Numbered from the stretch's first letter, positions 16,712 through 25,852 are shown. The stretch: 34,965 bases of DNA from Stenotrophomonas sepilia (GCF_003244875.1 NZ_LXXZ01000042.1:1-34965); one strand, 5' to 3'. A program made the numbers and translations. The notes: generated by a model not told the origin, from the sequence alone.

Positions 16712-18251
16712 CGCCGTACCCGTGTGCCGCTTTGGCGATGCACCGTTGACCATCGAAGACGTGGTTGCCCTGGCCCAGCGCCAGTGCGAGGCCGCACTGA
16801 GCGACGCGCCGGCGTTCCGCGCGCACATCCAGCGCGGTGCCGACTTCCTTGACCGCCTGCTGCGCGAAGATGGCGTGATCTACGGTGTGACCACCGGCTA
16901 TGGCGATTCGTGCACGGTGAACATCCCGCCGGCACTGGTGGCTGAACTGCCGCACCACCTGTACACCTACCATGGCTGCGGCCTGGGCCGTTACCTGGAC
17001 CCGGTCGAGACCCGTGCGGTGCTGGCCGCGCGCCTGGCGTCGCTGGTGCGTGGCATGTCCGGTGTCAGCGTGCCGCTGCTGGAAGGCCTGGCCACGCTGC
17101 TGCAGCACGACGTGCTGCCGATGATCCCGGCCGAAGGCTCGGTGGGGGCCAGTGGTGACCTGACCCCGCTGTCCTACGTGGCGGCGGTGCTGTGCGGCGA
17201 GCGCGAGGTGCTGCACGATGGCCGCGTGCAGCCTGCTGCCGAGGTGCTGGCGAAGATCGGCATGACCCCGCTGAAGCTGCGGCCGAAGGAAGGCCTGGCG
17301 ATCATGAACGGCACCGCGGTGATGACCGGCCTGGCCTGCCTGGCCTGGCAGCGCGCCGACTACCTGGCACGGATGGCCACGCGCCTGACCGCGTTCAACG
17401 TGCTGGCCAGCGACGGCAACGCGCACCACTTCGACGAAACCCTGTTCGCGGCCAAGCCGCACCCGGGCCAGGGCCGCATCGCCGCGCGCCTGCGCAGCGA
17501 CCTGCACAGCGAGCGTCCGCCACGCAATGAACAGCGCCTGCAGGACCGCTATTCGCTGCGCTGCGCGCCGCACGTGATCGGCGTGCTGGAGGACAGCCTG
17601 CCGTTCCTGCGCCAGCTGATCGAAACCGAACTGAACAGCGCCAACGACAATCCGCTGATCGATGCCGACGGCGAGCGCATCCTGCATGGCGGCCACTTCT
17701 ACGGCGGCCACATCGCGCTGGCGATGGACACCCTGAAGAACACCGTGGCCAACGTTGCCGACCTGCTCGACCGGCAGCTGGCGCTGGTGGTGGATGCCCG
17801 TTACAACCATGGCCTGCCGGCCAACCTGTCGGCGGCCACCGGCCAGCGCGCGGCCATCAACCATGGCCTGAAGGCGCTGCAGATCAGCGTGTCGGCCTGG
17901 ACCGCAGAAGCACTGAAGCAGACCCTGCCGGCCAGCGTGTTCTCGCGTTCCACCGAGTGCCATAACCAGGACAAGGTCAGCATGGGCACCATCGCCGCGC
18001 GCGACTGCCTGCGCGTGATCGAGCTGACCGAGCAGGTGGTGGCCGCGATGCTGATCGCCGCCCGCCAGGGCCTGGCGCTGCGCGAACGGGTTGGCCTGAA
18101 CGCGCAGCTGCATGGCAGTCTGGCCGGCATGTACGCCGACCTGGGGCAGCGCATCGCCCTGGTTGAAGAAGACCGCGCGCTGGATCGCGAACTGCGGGAA
18201 CTGCTGGTGGAGATCCGCGCGCAACGTTGGGAGCTGTATGCCGGTGAATGA
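16701..18251 (+). CDS. HAL/TAL-type aromatic amino acid ammonia-lyase
   Basis: The product is 516 aa of the histidine/phenylalanine/tyrosine ammonia-lyase family, which removes ammonia using an MIO group built from Ala-Ser-Gly. Here this is Ala150-Ser151-Gly152 in SVGASGDLTPLSY. Tyr61 (YGVTTGYG) is the likely catalytic base. In place of the Ser-His pair of true histidine lyases, the selectivity site reads His86-Leu87 (PHHLYTYHG), the pair seen in tyrosine lyases. The alignment of this loop was made by eye and contains a four-residue insertion. Predicted product: 4-coumarate as polyene starter. Start ATG overlaps the acyltransferase by 11 nt. Confidence 0.88.
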   Translation: MTTDAVPVCRFGDAPLTIEDVVALAQRQCEAALSDAPAFRAHIQRGADFLDRLLREDGVIYGVTTGYGDSCTVNIPPALVAELPHHLYTYHGCGLGRYLDPVETRAVLAARLASLVRGMSGVSVPLLEGLATLLQHDVLPMIPAEGSVGASGDLTPLSYVAAVLCGEREVLHDGRVQPAAEVLAKIGMTPLKLRPKEGLAIMNGTAVMTGLACLAWQRADYLARMATRLTAFNVLASDGNAHHFDETLFAAKPHPGQGRIAARLRSDLHSERPPRNEQRLQDRYSLRCAPHVIGVLEDSLPFLRQLIETELNSANDNPLIDADGERILHGGHFYGGHIALAMDTLKNTVANVADLLDRQLALVVDARYNHGLPANLSAATGQRAAINHGLKALQISVSAWTAEALKQTLPASVFSRSTECHNQDKVSMGTIAARDCLRVIELTEQVVAAMLIAARQGLALRERVGLNAQLHGSLAGMYADLGQRIALVEEDRALDRELRELLVEIRAQRWELYAGE

Positions 18252-18669
18252 GGCTATTGAACGGGTTGGCGAAATTGCGTTGACCCCCGCCTTCCATGAC
18301 TGCGATCCGATGAACGTGGTCTGGCATGGCAACTACTTCAAGTACTTCGAGATCGCGCGCTGCGCGCTGCTTGGGCGCTACGACTACGACTATCCGCAGA
18401 TGCTCGAATCGGGCTACCTGTGGCCGGTGGTCGATGCGCGGGTGAAGTACGTGCGCCCGCTGCTGTTCAACCAGGCGCTGCGCGTGATTGCGCGCATCGT
18501 GGAATGGGAGAACCGGCTGAAGATCGAGTACGAGATCCTTGATGCGGAAAGCGGCCAAGTGCTGACCCGTGCGATGACCATCCAGGTCGCGGTGGACGCG
18601 ACCAGCAGGGAAATGCTGTACCAGTGCCCGCCGGTACTGTGGGAACGCCTGGGAGTGCCTGCGCCGTGA
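18238..18669 (+). CDS. 4HBT-type hotdog thioesterase (ApeK-like)
   Basis: The product is a 143-aa single hotdog protein of the 4-hydroxybenzoyl-CoA thioesterase family. The motif D23-x-M-x-x-V-x-H30-x-x-Y33-x-x-x-F37-E38 is complete, with Asp23 as the family's catalytic residue. It probably frees the finished polyene or clears stalled chains from the ACP; which one is not known from sequence. The ATG at 18238 overlaps the lyase gene by 14 nt, and its stop is joined to the next start as GTGA. Confidence 0.88.
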   Translation: MPVNEAIERVGEIALTPAFHDCDPMNVVWHGNYFKYFEIARCALLGRYDYDYPQMLESGYLWPVVDARVKYVRPLLFNQALRVIARIVEWENRLKIEYEILDAESGQVLTRAMTIQVAVDATSREMLYQCPPVLWERLGVPAP

Positions 18670-19295
18670 ACATGCTTGTCCGTCTTTCCAGCGTGCTGCT
18701 GTGCGCGCTGATGTTCATTGCCGCACCGCAGGTGCAGGCCGCCGACCCCGCCATCGATGTGATCACCCAGGCGGTGGCGCGGCCGGACGTGCTGCGTGGC
18801 CAGTTCAGCCAGGAAAAGCAGGTCAGCGGCTTCAAGAACCCGCTGCGCTCGCAGGGCCGCTTCGTGGTCGCGCGCCAGCATGGCGTGATCTGGACCACGC
18901 TCAAGCCGTTCCCCTCCGAAGTGGTGGTCACCGCCGACCGCATCCTCAGCCGCCAGCGCGATGGCAGCACCCGTGTCGAGCTCGATGCACGGCAGCAGCC
19001 GGCGATGCGTTCGGTGAACGCGATCATGTTCGCGCTGATGAGTGGCGACGTGCAGGCGCTGTCCGGCCAGTTCAACGTGGCGGCCAGCCGTGAAGGGCAG
19101 GGCTGGCGGCTGCGGCTGACGCCGAAGTCGGCGATGCTGGCCAAGGCGTTCCAGTCGCTGACCCTGCAAGGTGACCGCTACGTGCGCCAGGTCGAGATCG
19201 TCGAGGCCAACAAGGATCGCACGCAGATCCAGTTCAGTGCACTGAGCGAAGCGCCGGCCACGCTCACCGCCGACGAGGCACGCCGCTTTGAGTGA
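18666..19295 (+). CDS. LolA-like periplasmic carrier (ApeL-like)
   Basis: The product is 209 aa from GTG 18666 (an ATG at 18672 is also possible). A signal peptide is clear (VLLCALMFIAAPQVQA), followed by a LolA-type incomplete barrel with the early motif LRGQFSQEKQVSGFKNPLRS. LolA ferries lipoproteins across the periplasm; the cluster paralog probably ferries the pigment lipid or its anchor. Its stop overlaps the exporter gene start by 8 nt, supporting joint function. Confidence 0.85.
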   Translation: MNMLVRLSSVLLCALMFIAAPQVQAADPAIDVITQAVARPDVLRGQFSQEKQVSGFKNPLRSQGRFVVARQHGVIWTTLKPFPSEVVVTADRILSRQRDGSTRVELDARQQPAMRSVNAIMFALMSGDVQALSGQFNVAASREGQGWRLRLTPKSAMLAKAFQSLTLQGDRYVRQVEIVEANKDRTQIQFSALSEAPATLTADEARRFE

Positions 19296-21642
19296 GGGGG
19301 CAGCATCGAACGGGCCGGACCGGTTGCGGCGCTGGTGGCACTGGCTGGGCATCGCCTGGCTGGTGCTCCTGCTGGTGTTGGGTGCGCAGCAATGGCGCCT
19401 GTGGAGCCAGCAGTCGCGGATCGACACCGACATCCTCGCCCTGCTGCCGCAGGACGCGCATGACCGCCTGTTGAGTGACGTCACCCGGCGCATCGCCGAC
19501 GGCAGCTCGCGCCAGGTGGTGGTGCTGCTGGGCAGCAAGGATGGCGCCGCCGCCAAGCGCGCACAGGCGGCGTTCGCTGCGGCGATGGCGGCGGATGCCG
19601 ACAGCGCGTTGCTGGTGCCCAGCGGTTCGATCGAAGGCTGGTTCGACGAGGCGCGCGCGTTCTACGCGCCGTACCGCGACCGCCTGCTGACCCCGGCCCA
19701 GCGCGAGCAGCTGCAGGGCAGCGAGCCGGGCGCGTTGGCCGAGCAGGCGTTGGCTGCGCTGTACGGTCCGATGGGCGCACCGCGCCTGACCGATTGGCGG
19801 CAAGACCCGCTCTCGCTGTGGCCGCAATGGTGGCAGCAGCAGGCGCAGGGGTCGGGGTTGCGGCTGGGCGATGACGGCCTGCTCGAAGCCGAGGGCAGGC
19901 ATTGGGCCGTACTGCAGTTCGATACGCCGGGGTCGGCGTTCCAGCTTGACGGCGAGCGCCATCTTGACGGCCTGCTGGAACGTGCCGGGCTGGCCGCCAG
20001 GACGGCGGCGCCAGAACTGGAAATCCTGCATGCGGGTGTGCCGCTGCACGCCGAAGCGGCGGCGGTGCAGGCCAACCAGGAGATCAACACGATCGGCTGG
20101 GGCTCGCTGGCCGCGGTGCTGCTGCTGGTGTGGCTGGCGTTCCGTTCGCTGCGACCGATTCTGCTGGTTGCCGCCTCACTGCTGATCGGCTGTGGCGTGG
20201 CGCTGGCGGTGACCGTGCTGGTGTTTGGCAAGGTGCATGTGCTGACCCTGGTGTTTGGTGCGTCGCTGGTGGGCGTGGCCGAGGACTACGGCATCCACTG
20301 GTTCGCTTCGCGCCAGGCCGAACCGGCCGATCGTCGCTGGAAGCTGCTGCGGCACCTGCTGCCCGGCCTGTGGCTGGCCCTGCTGACCAGCGCGCTGGCC
20401 TACCTGGCACTGGGCCTGGCCCCGTTCCCGGGCCTGCGCCAGATGGCATTGTTCTCGGTGGTCGGCCTGGCCGCCGCCTTCCTCACGGTGATTTTCTGGT
20501 TCCCGTGGCTGGATGGCGGTGAGATCCGCCAGACCCGTTTCTCGCAGTGGCTGGGCAACACGCTGGAGCGCTTCCCGCGGTTGCATGGCCGCCGGCCGGT
20601 GACGGTGTTCGTGGTGATCACGCTGGCGCTGTCTGCCATCGGCATTGCCCGCCTGCACAGCAACGACGACCTGCGCAGCCTGCAATCGTCGCCGCCGGCG
20701 CTGATGGCGCAGCAGATCCGCTTGAGCCAGCTGCTGGGCATGCCCAGCCCGGCACAGTTCTACCTGGTACAGGGCACCGACGCGGCGCAGCTGCTGCAGC
20801 GTGAGGAAGCGTTGACCGAACGCCTGCGCGTACTGGCCAACCAGAAGCGCATTGGGGGCTATCGCGCGATCAGCGATTGGCTGCCGTCGCCGTCGCGCCA
20901 GCAGGCCGACGCGGCGCTGACTGCGAAGGTTGAACCGGGTGTGCTTGCGGCCGTGTCCGAGGCCGTGGGAGAGCCACTGCAACGACCGCCGTTCGCGGAC
21001 GCGCCACTCACCGCCGAAGCGTTCCTGGCCTCGCCGGCCTCGCAGCCGTTCCGGCACCTGTGGGTGGGCCAGGTCGGCGGGCAGATGATCAGCGTGGTGA
21101 TGGTCGATGACCTGTCGCGCGCGGATACGCTGGCCACCCTGCGCGGTGCCGCCGAAGGCCTGCCCGGCGTCCGCTGGGTGGATCGCACCGCCGACTTCTC
21201 GCAGCTGCTGGGCCACTACCGCAAGCTGATGGGCGGGCTGCTGCTGGTCGGCATCGTGCTGGTGTTCGGCGCGCTGTGGCTGCGCTACCGCCGCCAGGCC
21301 TGGCGCGTGTTCGCGCCGACCCTGATTGCCGGCGCATTGACCTTGGGCCTGCTGGGCCTGTTCGGCCAGCCGCTGCAGCTGTTCAACGTGCTGGCACTGA
21401 TGCTGCTGCTAGGCATGGGCATCGACTACGGCATTTTCCTGATCGAGCACCGCGGCGACGCCAGTGCATGGCTGGCCGTGTGCGTGGGCGCGGCCAGCAC
21501 CTGGCTGTCGTTCGGCCTGCTGGGCCTGTCGCAGACCCCGGCGTTGCGCGCGTTCGGCCTGACCCTGCTGTTCGGCATCGGCCTGGTCTGGCTGATCTCG
21601 CCGCTGTTCCGTCCGCCGCCGCACGATCTGCCGCCGGCCTGA
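19288..21642 (+). CDS. MMPL/RND-type exporter (ApeM-like)
   Basis: The product is a 784-aa inner-membrane transporter of the MMPL branch of the RND superfamily. The order is helix 1 (about residues 12-33), a large periplasmic loop, helices 2-6 with EDYGIHW (about 265-445), a second periplasmic loop, then six more helices with MGIDYGIFLIEH. It is the likely proton-driven pump that extracts the pigment lipid from the inner membrane. I accept the TTG start at 19288, which overlaps the LolA-like gene by 8 nt; no alternative ATG keeps helix 1. Confidence 0.88.
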   Translation: MSEGAASNGPDRLRRWWHWLGIAWLVLLLVLGAQQWRLWSQQSRIDTDILALLPQDAHDRLLSDVTRRIADGSSRQVVVLLGSKDGAAAKRAQAAFAAAMAADADSALLVPSGSIEGWFDEARAFYAPYRDRLLTPAQREQLQGSEPGALAEQALAALYGPMGAPRLTDWRQDPLSLWPQWWQQQAQGSGLRLGDDGLLEAEGRHWAVLQFDTPGSAFQLDGERHLDGLLERAGLAARTAAPELEILHAGVPLHAEAAAVQANQEINTIGWGSLAAVLLLVWLAFRSLRPILLVAASLLIGCGVALAVTVLVFGKVHVLTLVFGASLVGVAEDYGIHWFASRQAEPADRRWKLLRHLLPGLWLALLTSALAYLALGLAPFPGLRQMALFSVVGLAAAFLTVIFWFPWLDGGEIRQTRFSQWLGNTLERFPRLHGRRPVTVFVVITLALSAIGIARLHSNDDLRSLQSSPPALMAQQIRLSQLLGMPSPAQFYLVQGTDAAQLLQREEALTERLRVLANQKRIGGYRAISDWLPSPSRQQADAALTAKVEPGVLAAVSEAVGEPLQRPPFADAPLTAEAFLASPASQPFRHLWVGQVGGQMISVVMVDDLSRADTLATLRGAAEGLPGVRWVDRTADFSQLLGHYRKLMGGLLLVGIVLVFGALWLRYRRQAWRVFAPTLIAGALTLGLLGLFGQPLQLFNVLALMLLLGMGIDYGIFLIEHRGDASAWLAVCVGAASTWLSFGLLGLSQTPALRAFGLTLLFGIGLVWLISPLFRPPPHDLPPA

Positions 21643-21695
21643 GCCTGTTTTCCGACTTCCTTCTTTCCATTTGATCGAGCAACAAGGACGCACCG

Positions 21696-22946
21696 ATGAA
21701 CACTGCTGTGGATGCTGTCGAACGCACTGAAATCCTGATCATCGGCGCCGGCCCGGCCGGTTCCGTGGCCGCGGCGATGCTGCGCCAGCAGGGCCGCCAG
21801 GTCCTGATGCTGGAGCGCCAGCAGTTCCCGCGCTTCTCCATCGGCGAAAGCCTGCTGCCGCAGAGCATGGAGTACATCGAGGCGGCCGGCCTGCTGCAGG
21901 ACGTGGTCGAGGCGGGCTTCCAGTACAAGAACGGTGCCGCCTTCGTGCACGGCGAAGCGCGTACGGCGTTCGATTTCAGGAAGAAGTTCTCGCCGGGTTG
22001 GGGCACCACCTACCAGGTGCAGCGCGCCGACTTCGACAACGTGCTGGCACGCGGCGCCGAGCGCATGGGCACCACGCTGCGCTTCGGCGACGAAGTGCTT
22101 GCGGTCGAGCCGGGCGAGCAACCGGCGGTGACGGTACGTCGCCCGGACGGCAGTGAATACCGCATCGAGGCCGATTTCATCCTCGATGCCTCCGGCTTCG
22201 CGCGGCTGCTGCCGCGGCTGCTGCAGCTGGAGTCGCCGTCCAACTTCCCGGTGCGCGGCGCGATCTTCTGCCACGTGCGCGACAACATTCCGGCCGAAGC
22301 GGACTTCGATCGCAACAAGATCCTGATCACCACCCACCCCGAGCACATCGACGTCTGGTACTGGACGATCCCGTTCTCCAATGGCTGCTGTTCGCTGGGC
22401 GTGGTCGCCGAGCCGTCGTTCTTCGAGCGCTACGAGGGTGACGACCTGCAGAAGCTGCAGGCCATCGTCGGCGAGGACCCCAACCTGACCCGCCTGCTGG
22501 CCAACGCCGAATGGGCGGTGCTGCCGGTGCGCCGGATCACCGGCTATTCGGCCAACGTCAGTTCGCTGTGGGGGCCCGGCTACGCGTTGCTGGGCAACGC
22601 CGGCGAGTTCCTCGATCCGGTGTTCTCCTCCGGCGTGACCATTGCCTTCAAGTCCGCGCAGCTCGCCAGTGAATGCCTCAAGCGCCGCTATGCCGGCCAG
22701 GCCGTGGACTGGGAGGCCGAGTTCTCGATCCCGCTGCGCGCGGGCGTGAAGACCTTCCGCCGCTTCGTCGAAAGCTGGTACCAGGGCGGCTTCCAGAAGA
22801 TCATCTACCACCCGCAGCAGCAGCCCGAAGTGCGCGACATGATCAGCTCCATCCTGGCCGGTTACGCCTGGGACACCAAGAATCCGTATGTGGCCGATGA
22901 AAGTGGTCGCCGCATGCGCGTGCTGGAGGAATTGTGCAGCGCCTGA
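21696..22946 (+). CDS. Flavin-dependent halogenase
   Basis: The product is a 416-aa FAD enzyme with the dinucleotide-binding motif GAGPAGSVAAAML at residues 17-29. The motif W221-Y-W223-T-I225-P226 matches WxWxIP, which marks flavin-dependent halogenases as distinct from related monooxygenases. Halogenases of this kind add Cl or Br to aromatic rings, and xanthomonadins are brominated aryl polyenes. The enzyme may act on the free or ACP-bound aryl starter or on the polyene; that is inference. A clear AAGGA site precedes the ATG, after the largest gap in the operon (53 nt). A reduced-flavin supplier is not found nearby. Confidence 0.88.
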   Translation: MNTAVDAVERTEILIIGAGPAGSVAAAMLRQQGRQVLMLERQQFPRFSIGESLLPQSMEYIEAAGLLQDVVEAGFQYKNGAAFVHGEARTAFDFRKKFSPGWGTTYQVQRADFDNVLARGAERMGTTLRFGDEVLAVEPGEQPAVTVRRPDGSEYRIEADFILDASGFARLLPRLLQLESPSNFPVRGAIFCHVRDNIPAEADFDRNKILITTHPEHIDVWYWTIPFSNGCCSLGVVAEPSFFERYEGDDLQKLQAIVGEDPNLTRLLANAEWAVLPVRRITGYSANVSSLWGPGYALLGNAGEFLDPVFSSGVTIAFKSAQLASECLKRRYAGQAVDWEAEFSIPLRAGVKTFRRFVESWYQGGFQKIIYHPQQQPEVRDMISSILAGYAWDTKNPYVADESGRRMRVLEELCSA

Positions 22947-23491
22947 TCTTCCGTACTGCGGCCCTGCTGCTGTGCCTGCTGCTGGCCGCCTGTGCCGGCC
23001 GCATGCCGAAACCGCAGGTGGAACTGCCGCCGCTGCGCCTGGCGCCAGCCAGCCTGCCGGCGCCGCTGGCGCTGCAGCAGCAGCTGCATTTCCGCTTCGG
23101 CACGCATGAGCGCGATCTCGACGCGCTGCTGGAAGCCGACGCTCAGCAGGTGCAGCTGGCCGTGCAGGCGATGGGCCAGACCGGCGTGCGCCTGCAATGG
23201 GACGGCCAGCAGCTGACCCAGCAGCGCGCGCCATGGCTGCCACCGCAGGTGCGCGCCGAGCGCGTGCTGGATGACCTGCAGTTCGCGCTGTGGCCGACCG
23301 CGGCCATTGCCGCCGTGCTGCCGGCGGGCTGGCAGGTCAGTGATGATGGCCATCAGCGCAGCCTGTCGCGTGAGGGCACCGTGTGGCTGCACCTGCAGCG
23401 GCTGGACGATGGCAGCGTGCAGCTGGACAACCGCGCCGAAGGCTATGCGCTGCGCATCGAATCGATCGACATGGCCGGGCCGGACCGATGA
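22934..23491 (+). CDS. DUF3261 lipoprotein (ApeN-like)
   Basis: The product is 185 aa starting at GTG 22934, with a GGAGGA site upstream. It has a lipoprotein signal with lipobox LAAC and acceptor Cys20, so it should be anchored in the outer or inner membrane. The mature part has a beta-rich pattern and matches the DUF3261 proteins of aryl polyene clusters. It may act with the LolA-like carrier and the MMPL pump as the outer membrane receptor. It overlaps the halogenase by 13 nt and the next ketosynthase as ATGA. Confidence 0.85.
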   Translation: MQRLIFRTAALLLCLLLAACAGRMPKPQVELPPLRLAPASLPAPLALQQQLHFRFGTHERDLDALLEADAQQVQLAVQAMGQTGVRLQWDGQQLTQQRAPWLPPQVRAERVLDDLQFALWPTAAIAAVLPAGWQVSDDGHQRSLSREGTVWLHLQRLDDGSVQLDNRAEGYALRIESIDMAGPDR

Positions 23492-24672
23492 GCGCACCGA
23501 TCTACCTGAACGACCTGGGTGTGGTCTGTGCACTCGGCGCTGGCCGCGCCGCAGTGACGTCGGCACTGTTCGCCGACGCGCCGGGCGGGCTCAGCGACAA
23601 CGACAGCCTGTTGCCGGGGCGCACCCTGGCGCTGGGAGAAGTACGCACGCCGCTGCCGGCGCTGGATGATCTGCCGGTGGCCCTGCGCGGGCGAAACAAT
23701 GCCCTGCTGGACGTGGCATTGGCTCAGATCGCGCCGGCAGTGGCCGCGGCGATCGCCCGCCATGGCGCCGAGCGCGTGGCGGTGGTGCTGGGCACCAGCA
23801 CCTCGGGCATTGGTGAATCCGAGCAGGCATTGCGCAGCCATGCCGAACAGGGCCAGTGGCCGCAGGGCTTTGACTACGCCCAGCAGGAAATGGGCACCGC
23901 CGCGCAGTTCGTGCGCCAGCGCAGTGGCGCACAGGGGCCGGCATGGACCCTGTCCACTGCCTGCTCGTCCAGTGCCAAGGCGCTGATGTCGGCTGCACGC
24001 ATGCTGCGCGCCGGCATCGTCGATGCGGTGATCGCCGGTGGCGCCGATTCGCTGTGCCGCTTCACCGTGGCCGGCTTCAGCGCGCTGGAATCGGTCTCGG
24101 CCCAACGCTGCAATCCGTTCTCGCAGCATCGTACCGGTATCAACATCGGCGAAGGCGCCGCGCTGTTCCTGCTCACCCGCGAACCCGGCCCGGTATGCCT
24201 GGCGGGGTGGGGCGAGTCGGCCGACGCCCACCACATGTCCGCCCCTGACCCGCAGGGCCTGGGCGCCATCGATGCCCTGCAGCAGGCGCTGCAGCGTGCT
24301 GGCTGGGCCGCCGGAGAAGTGGACTATGTGAACCTGCATGGGACCGCGACCGGCCACAACGATGCGATGGAAAGCCTGGCCGTGTCGCAGGTGCTGGGCA
24401 GCCACGTGCCGGCCAGTTCGACCAAGCCGTTGACCGGCCACACGCTGGGTGCCTCGGGTGCCATCGAGGCGGCGCTGTGCTGGATCGTGCTGGCCGAGAA
24501 CCCGCAGCAGCTGCTGCCGCCGCACTGGTGGGACGGCGTGGCCGACCCGGCACTGCCGGTGCTGCCGCTGGTCGCACCGGGCACGCGCCTTGCGCAGCCG
24601 CCGCGGCGGGTGCTGAGCAATTCGTTCGCCTTCGGCGGCAGCAATGCCGTGCTGGCACTGGAGCGTCGATGA
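23488..24672 (+). CDS. Beta-ketoacyl-ACP synthase, elongating ketosynthase (ApeO-like)
   Basis: The product is a 394-aa active ketosynthase that extends the chain by two carbons per round. The catalytic residues are Cys159 (STACSSSAKAL), His284 (LHGTATGHND) and His318 (PLTGHTLGASG), with Lys313 nearby. It is the likely partner of the chain-length factor at 10704. It starts with ATG 23488, chosen over the upstream frame, and ends as an ATGA overlap with the dehydratase gene. Confidence 0.92.
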   Translation: MSAPIYLNDLGVVCALGAGRAAVTSALFADAPGGLSDNDSLLPGRTLALGEVRTPLPALDDLPVALRGRNNALLDVALAQIAPAVAAAIARHGAERVAVVLGTSTSGIGESEQALRSHAEQGQWPQGFDYAQQEMGTAAQFVRQRSGAQGPAWTLSTACSSSAKALMSAARMLRAGIVDAVIAGGADSLCRFTVAGFSALESVSAQRCNPFSQHRTGINIGEGAALFLLTREPGPVCLAGWGESADAHHMSAPDPQGLGAIDALQQALQRAGWAAGEVDYVNLHGTATGHNDAMESLAVSQVLGSHVPASSTKPLTGHTLGASGAIEAALCWIVLAENPQQLLPPHWWDGVADPALPVLPLVAPGTRLAQPPRRVLSNSFAFGGSNAVLALERR

Positions 24673-25124
24673 ACACGTTGTACGCGATCGAAGACGTGGT
24701 GCCGCACCGCCAGGACATGTGCCTGCTGGAGCGCATCACGCAATGGGACCAGGACGCCATCGAGGCCGAACTGGTGGTGCCCGAGGCCGGCCTGTTCGTC
24801 GAGGATGACCAGGTGCCGGCATGGGTCGGCATCGAGTACATGGCGCAGGCCATCGCGGCCTGGGCCGGTTGCCGCGCGCGTGCGGCCGGCAGGCCACCGC
24901 AGCTGGGCTTCCTGCTCGGCAGCCGCCGCTACAGCAGCGCGCGCAGCAGCTTCCCCAGCGGTTCGCGGCTGCGCGTGCAGGCGCGCTGCGAGCTGTTGGG
25001 TGACAATGGATTGGGGATGTTCGCCTGCCGCATCCTGGCAGGCGAGGAAGAATGGGCGACAGCCAACGTCTCGGTGTTCGAACCGGCCGACGCGATGGCC
25101 TATCTGGAGAGTGGACAGGCATGA
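24669..25124 (+). CDS. Hotdog dehydratase-like protein (ApeP-like)
   Basis: The product is a 151-aa FabZ-like hotdog protein. It has the PHRQDMCLLERI start (HRxPxLLxDR-like) and the PAWVGIEYMAQA helix with Glu56, the acidic residue of FabZ enzymes. The GHFP motif with the catalytic His is absent; its place is LVVPEAGLFVEDD. The His would instead be supplied by the dehydratase part of the fusion protein (His478), fitting a mixed dimer reported, from memory, for ApeI and ApeP. It overlaps both neighbours as ATGA. Confidence 0.85.
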   Translation: MNTLYAIEDVVPHRQDMCLLERITQWDQDAIEAELVVPEAGLFVEDDQVPAWVGIEYMAQAIAAWAGCRARAAGRPPQLGFLLGSRRYSSARSSFPSGSRLRVQARCELLGDNGLGMFACRILAGEEEWATANVSVFEPADAMAYLESGQA

Positions 25125-25852
25125 CAGGGAATCGAAGCGTGCTGGTGACCGGCGCCAGCCGGGGCATCGGCCGGGCCATCGCGCTGCGCATCGCGCGCGA
25201 TGGCTTCGACGTGGTGGTGCATTGCCGCAGCCGCGTGGATGAAGCACAGGCGGTGGTCGCCGAGATCCAGGCACTGGGCCAGCAGGCCCGCGTGCTGGTG
25301 TTCGACGTGGCCGACCGCGCGTCTGCGCGGGCCGCCCTGGAGGCCGATGTCGAAGCGCACGGCGCGTACTACGGCGTGGTCTGCAATGCCGGCATCGCCC
25401 GCGATGGCGCCTTCCCGGCGCTGTCAGCGGACGATTGGGACCAGGTCATCCACACCAACCTGGATGGCTTCTACAACGTGCTGCATCCGCTGATCATGCC
25501 GATGGTGCGGCGGCGCAAGCCGGGCCGCATCGTCACCCTGTCGTCGGTCTCCGGACTGGCCGGCAACCGCGGGCAGGTCAACTACAGTGCCGCCAAGGCC
25601 GGCATCATCGGCGCCACCAAGGCCCTGGCGCTGGAACTGGCCAGCCGCCAGATCACCGTCAACTGCGTGGCCCCGGGCCTGATCGAGACCGAAATGCTCA
25701 ACGACGAAGTGGTTGAACACGCGCTCAAGCTGATTCCCGCCGGCCGCGTTGGCCGCCCAGACGAAGTGGCGGCTACCGTGGCGTTCCTGCTGTCCGAACC
25801 GGCCGGCTACATCACCCGGCAGGTGATCTCGGTGAACGGAGGCATGCTCTGA
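25121..25852 (+). CDS. 3-ketoacyl-ACP reductase of the polyene synthase (ApeQ-like, FabG family)
   Basis: The product is a 243-aa short-chain dehydrogenase that reduces the beta-keto group on the ACP with NADPH. The cofactor motif TGASRGIG is at 10-17, and the catalytic set is Ser142, Tyr155 and Lys159 (SSVSGLAGN, YSAAKAG). It begins as an ATGA overlap and ends sharing one base with the following ketosynthase start (TGATG). The role in chain reduction fits the operon; it could not be told apart from housekeeping FabG by sequence alone. Confidence 0.92.
   Translation: MTGNRSVLVTGASRGIGRAIALRIARDGFDVVVHCRSRVDEAQAVVAEIQALGQQARVLVFDVADRASARAALEADVEAHGAYYGVVCNAGIARDGAFPALSADDWDQVIHTNLDGFYNVLHPLIMPMVRRRKPGRIVTLSSVSGLAGNRGQVNYSAAKAGIIGATKALALELASRQITVNCVAPGLIETEMLNDEVVEHALKLIPAGRVGRPDEVAATVAFLLSEPAGYITRQVISVNGGML

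Noticed and set aside
16701..18251. Histidine ammonia-lyase of histidine breakdown (hutH)
   Set aside because: No other hut gene is nearby, the gene overlaps pigment genes on both sides, and the selectivity pair reads His-Leu, not Ser-His.
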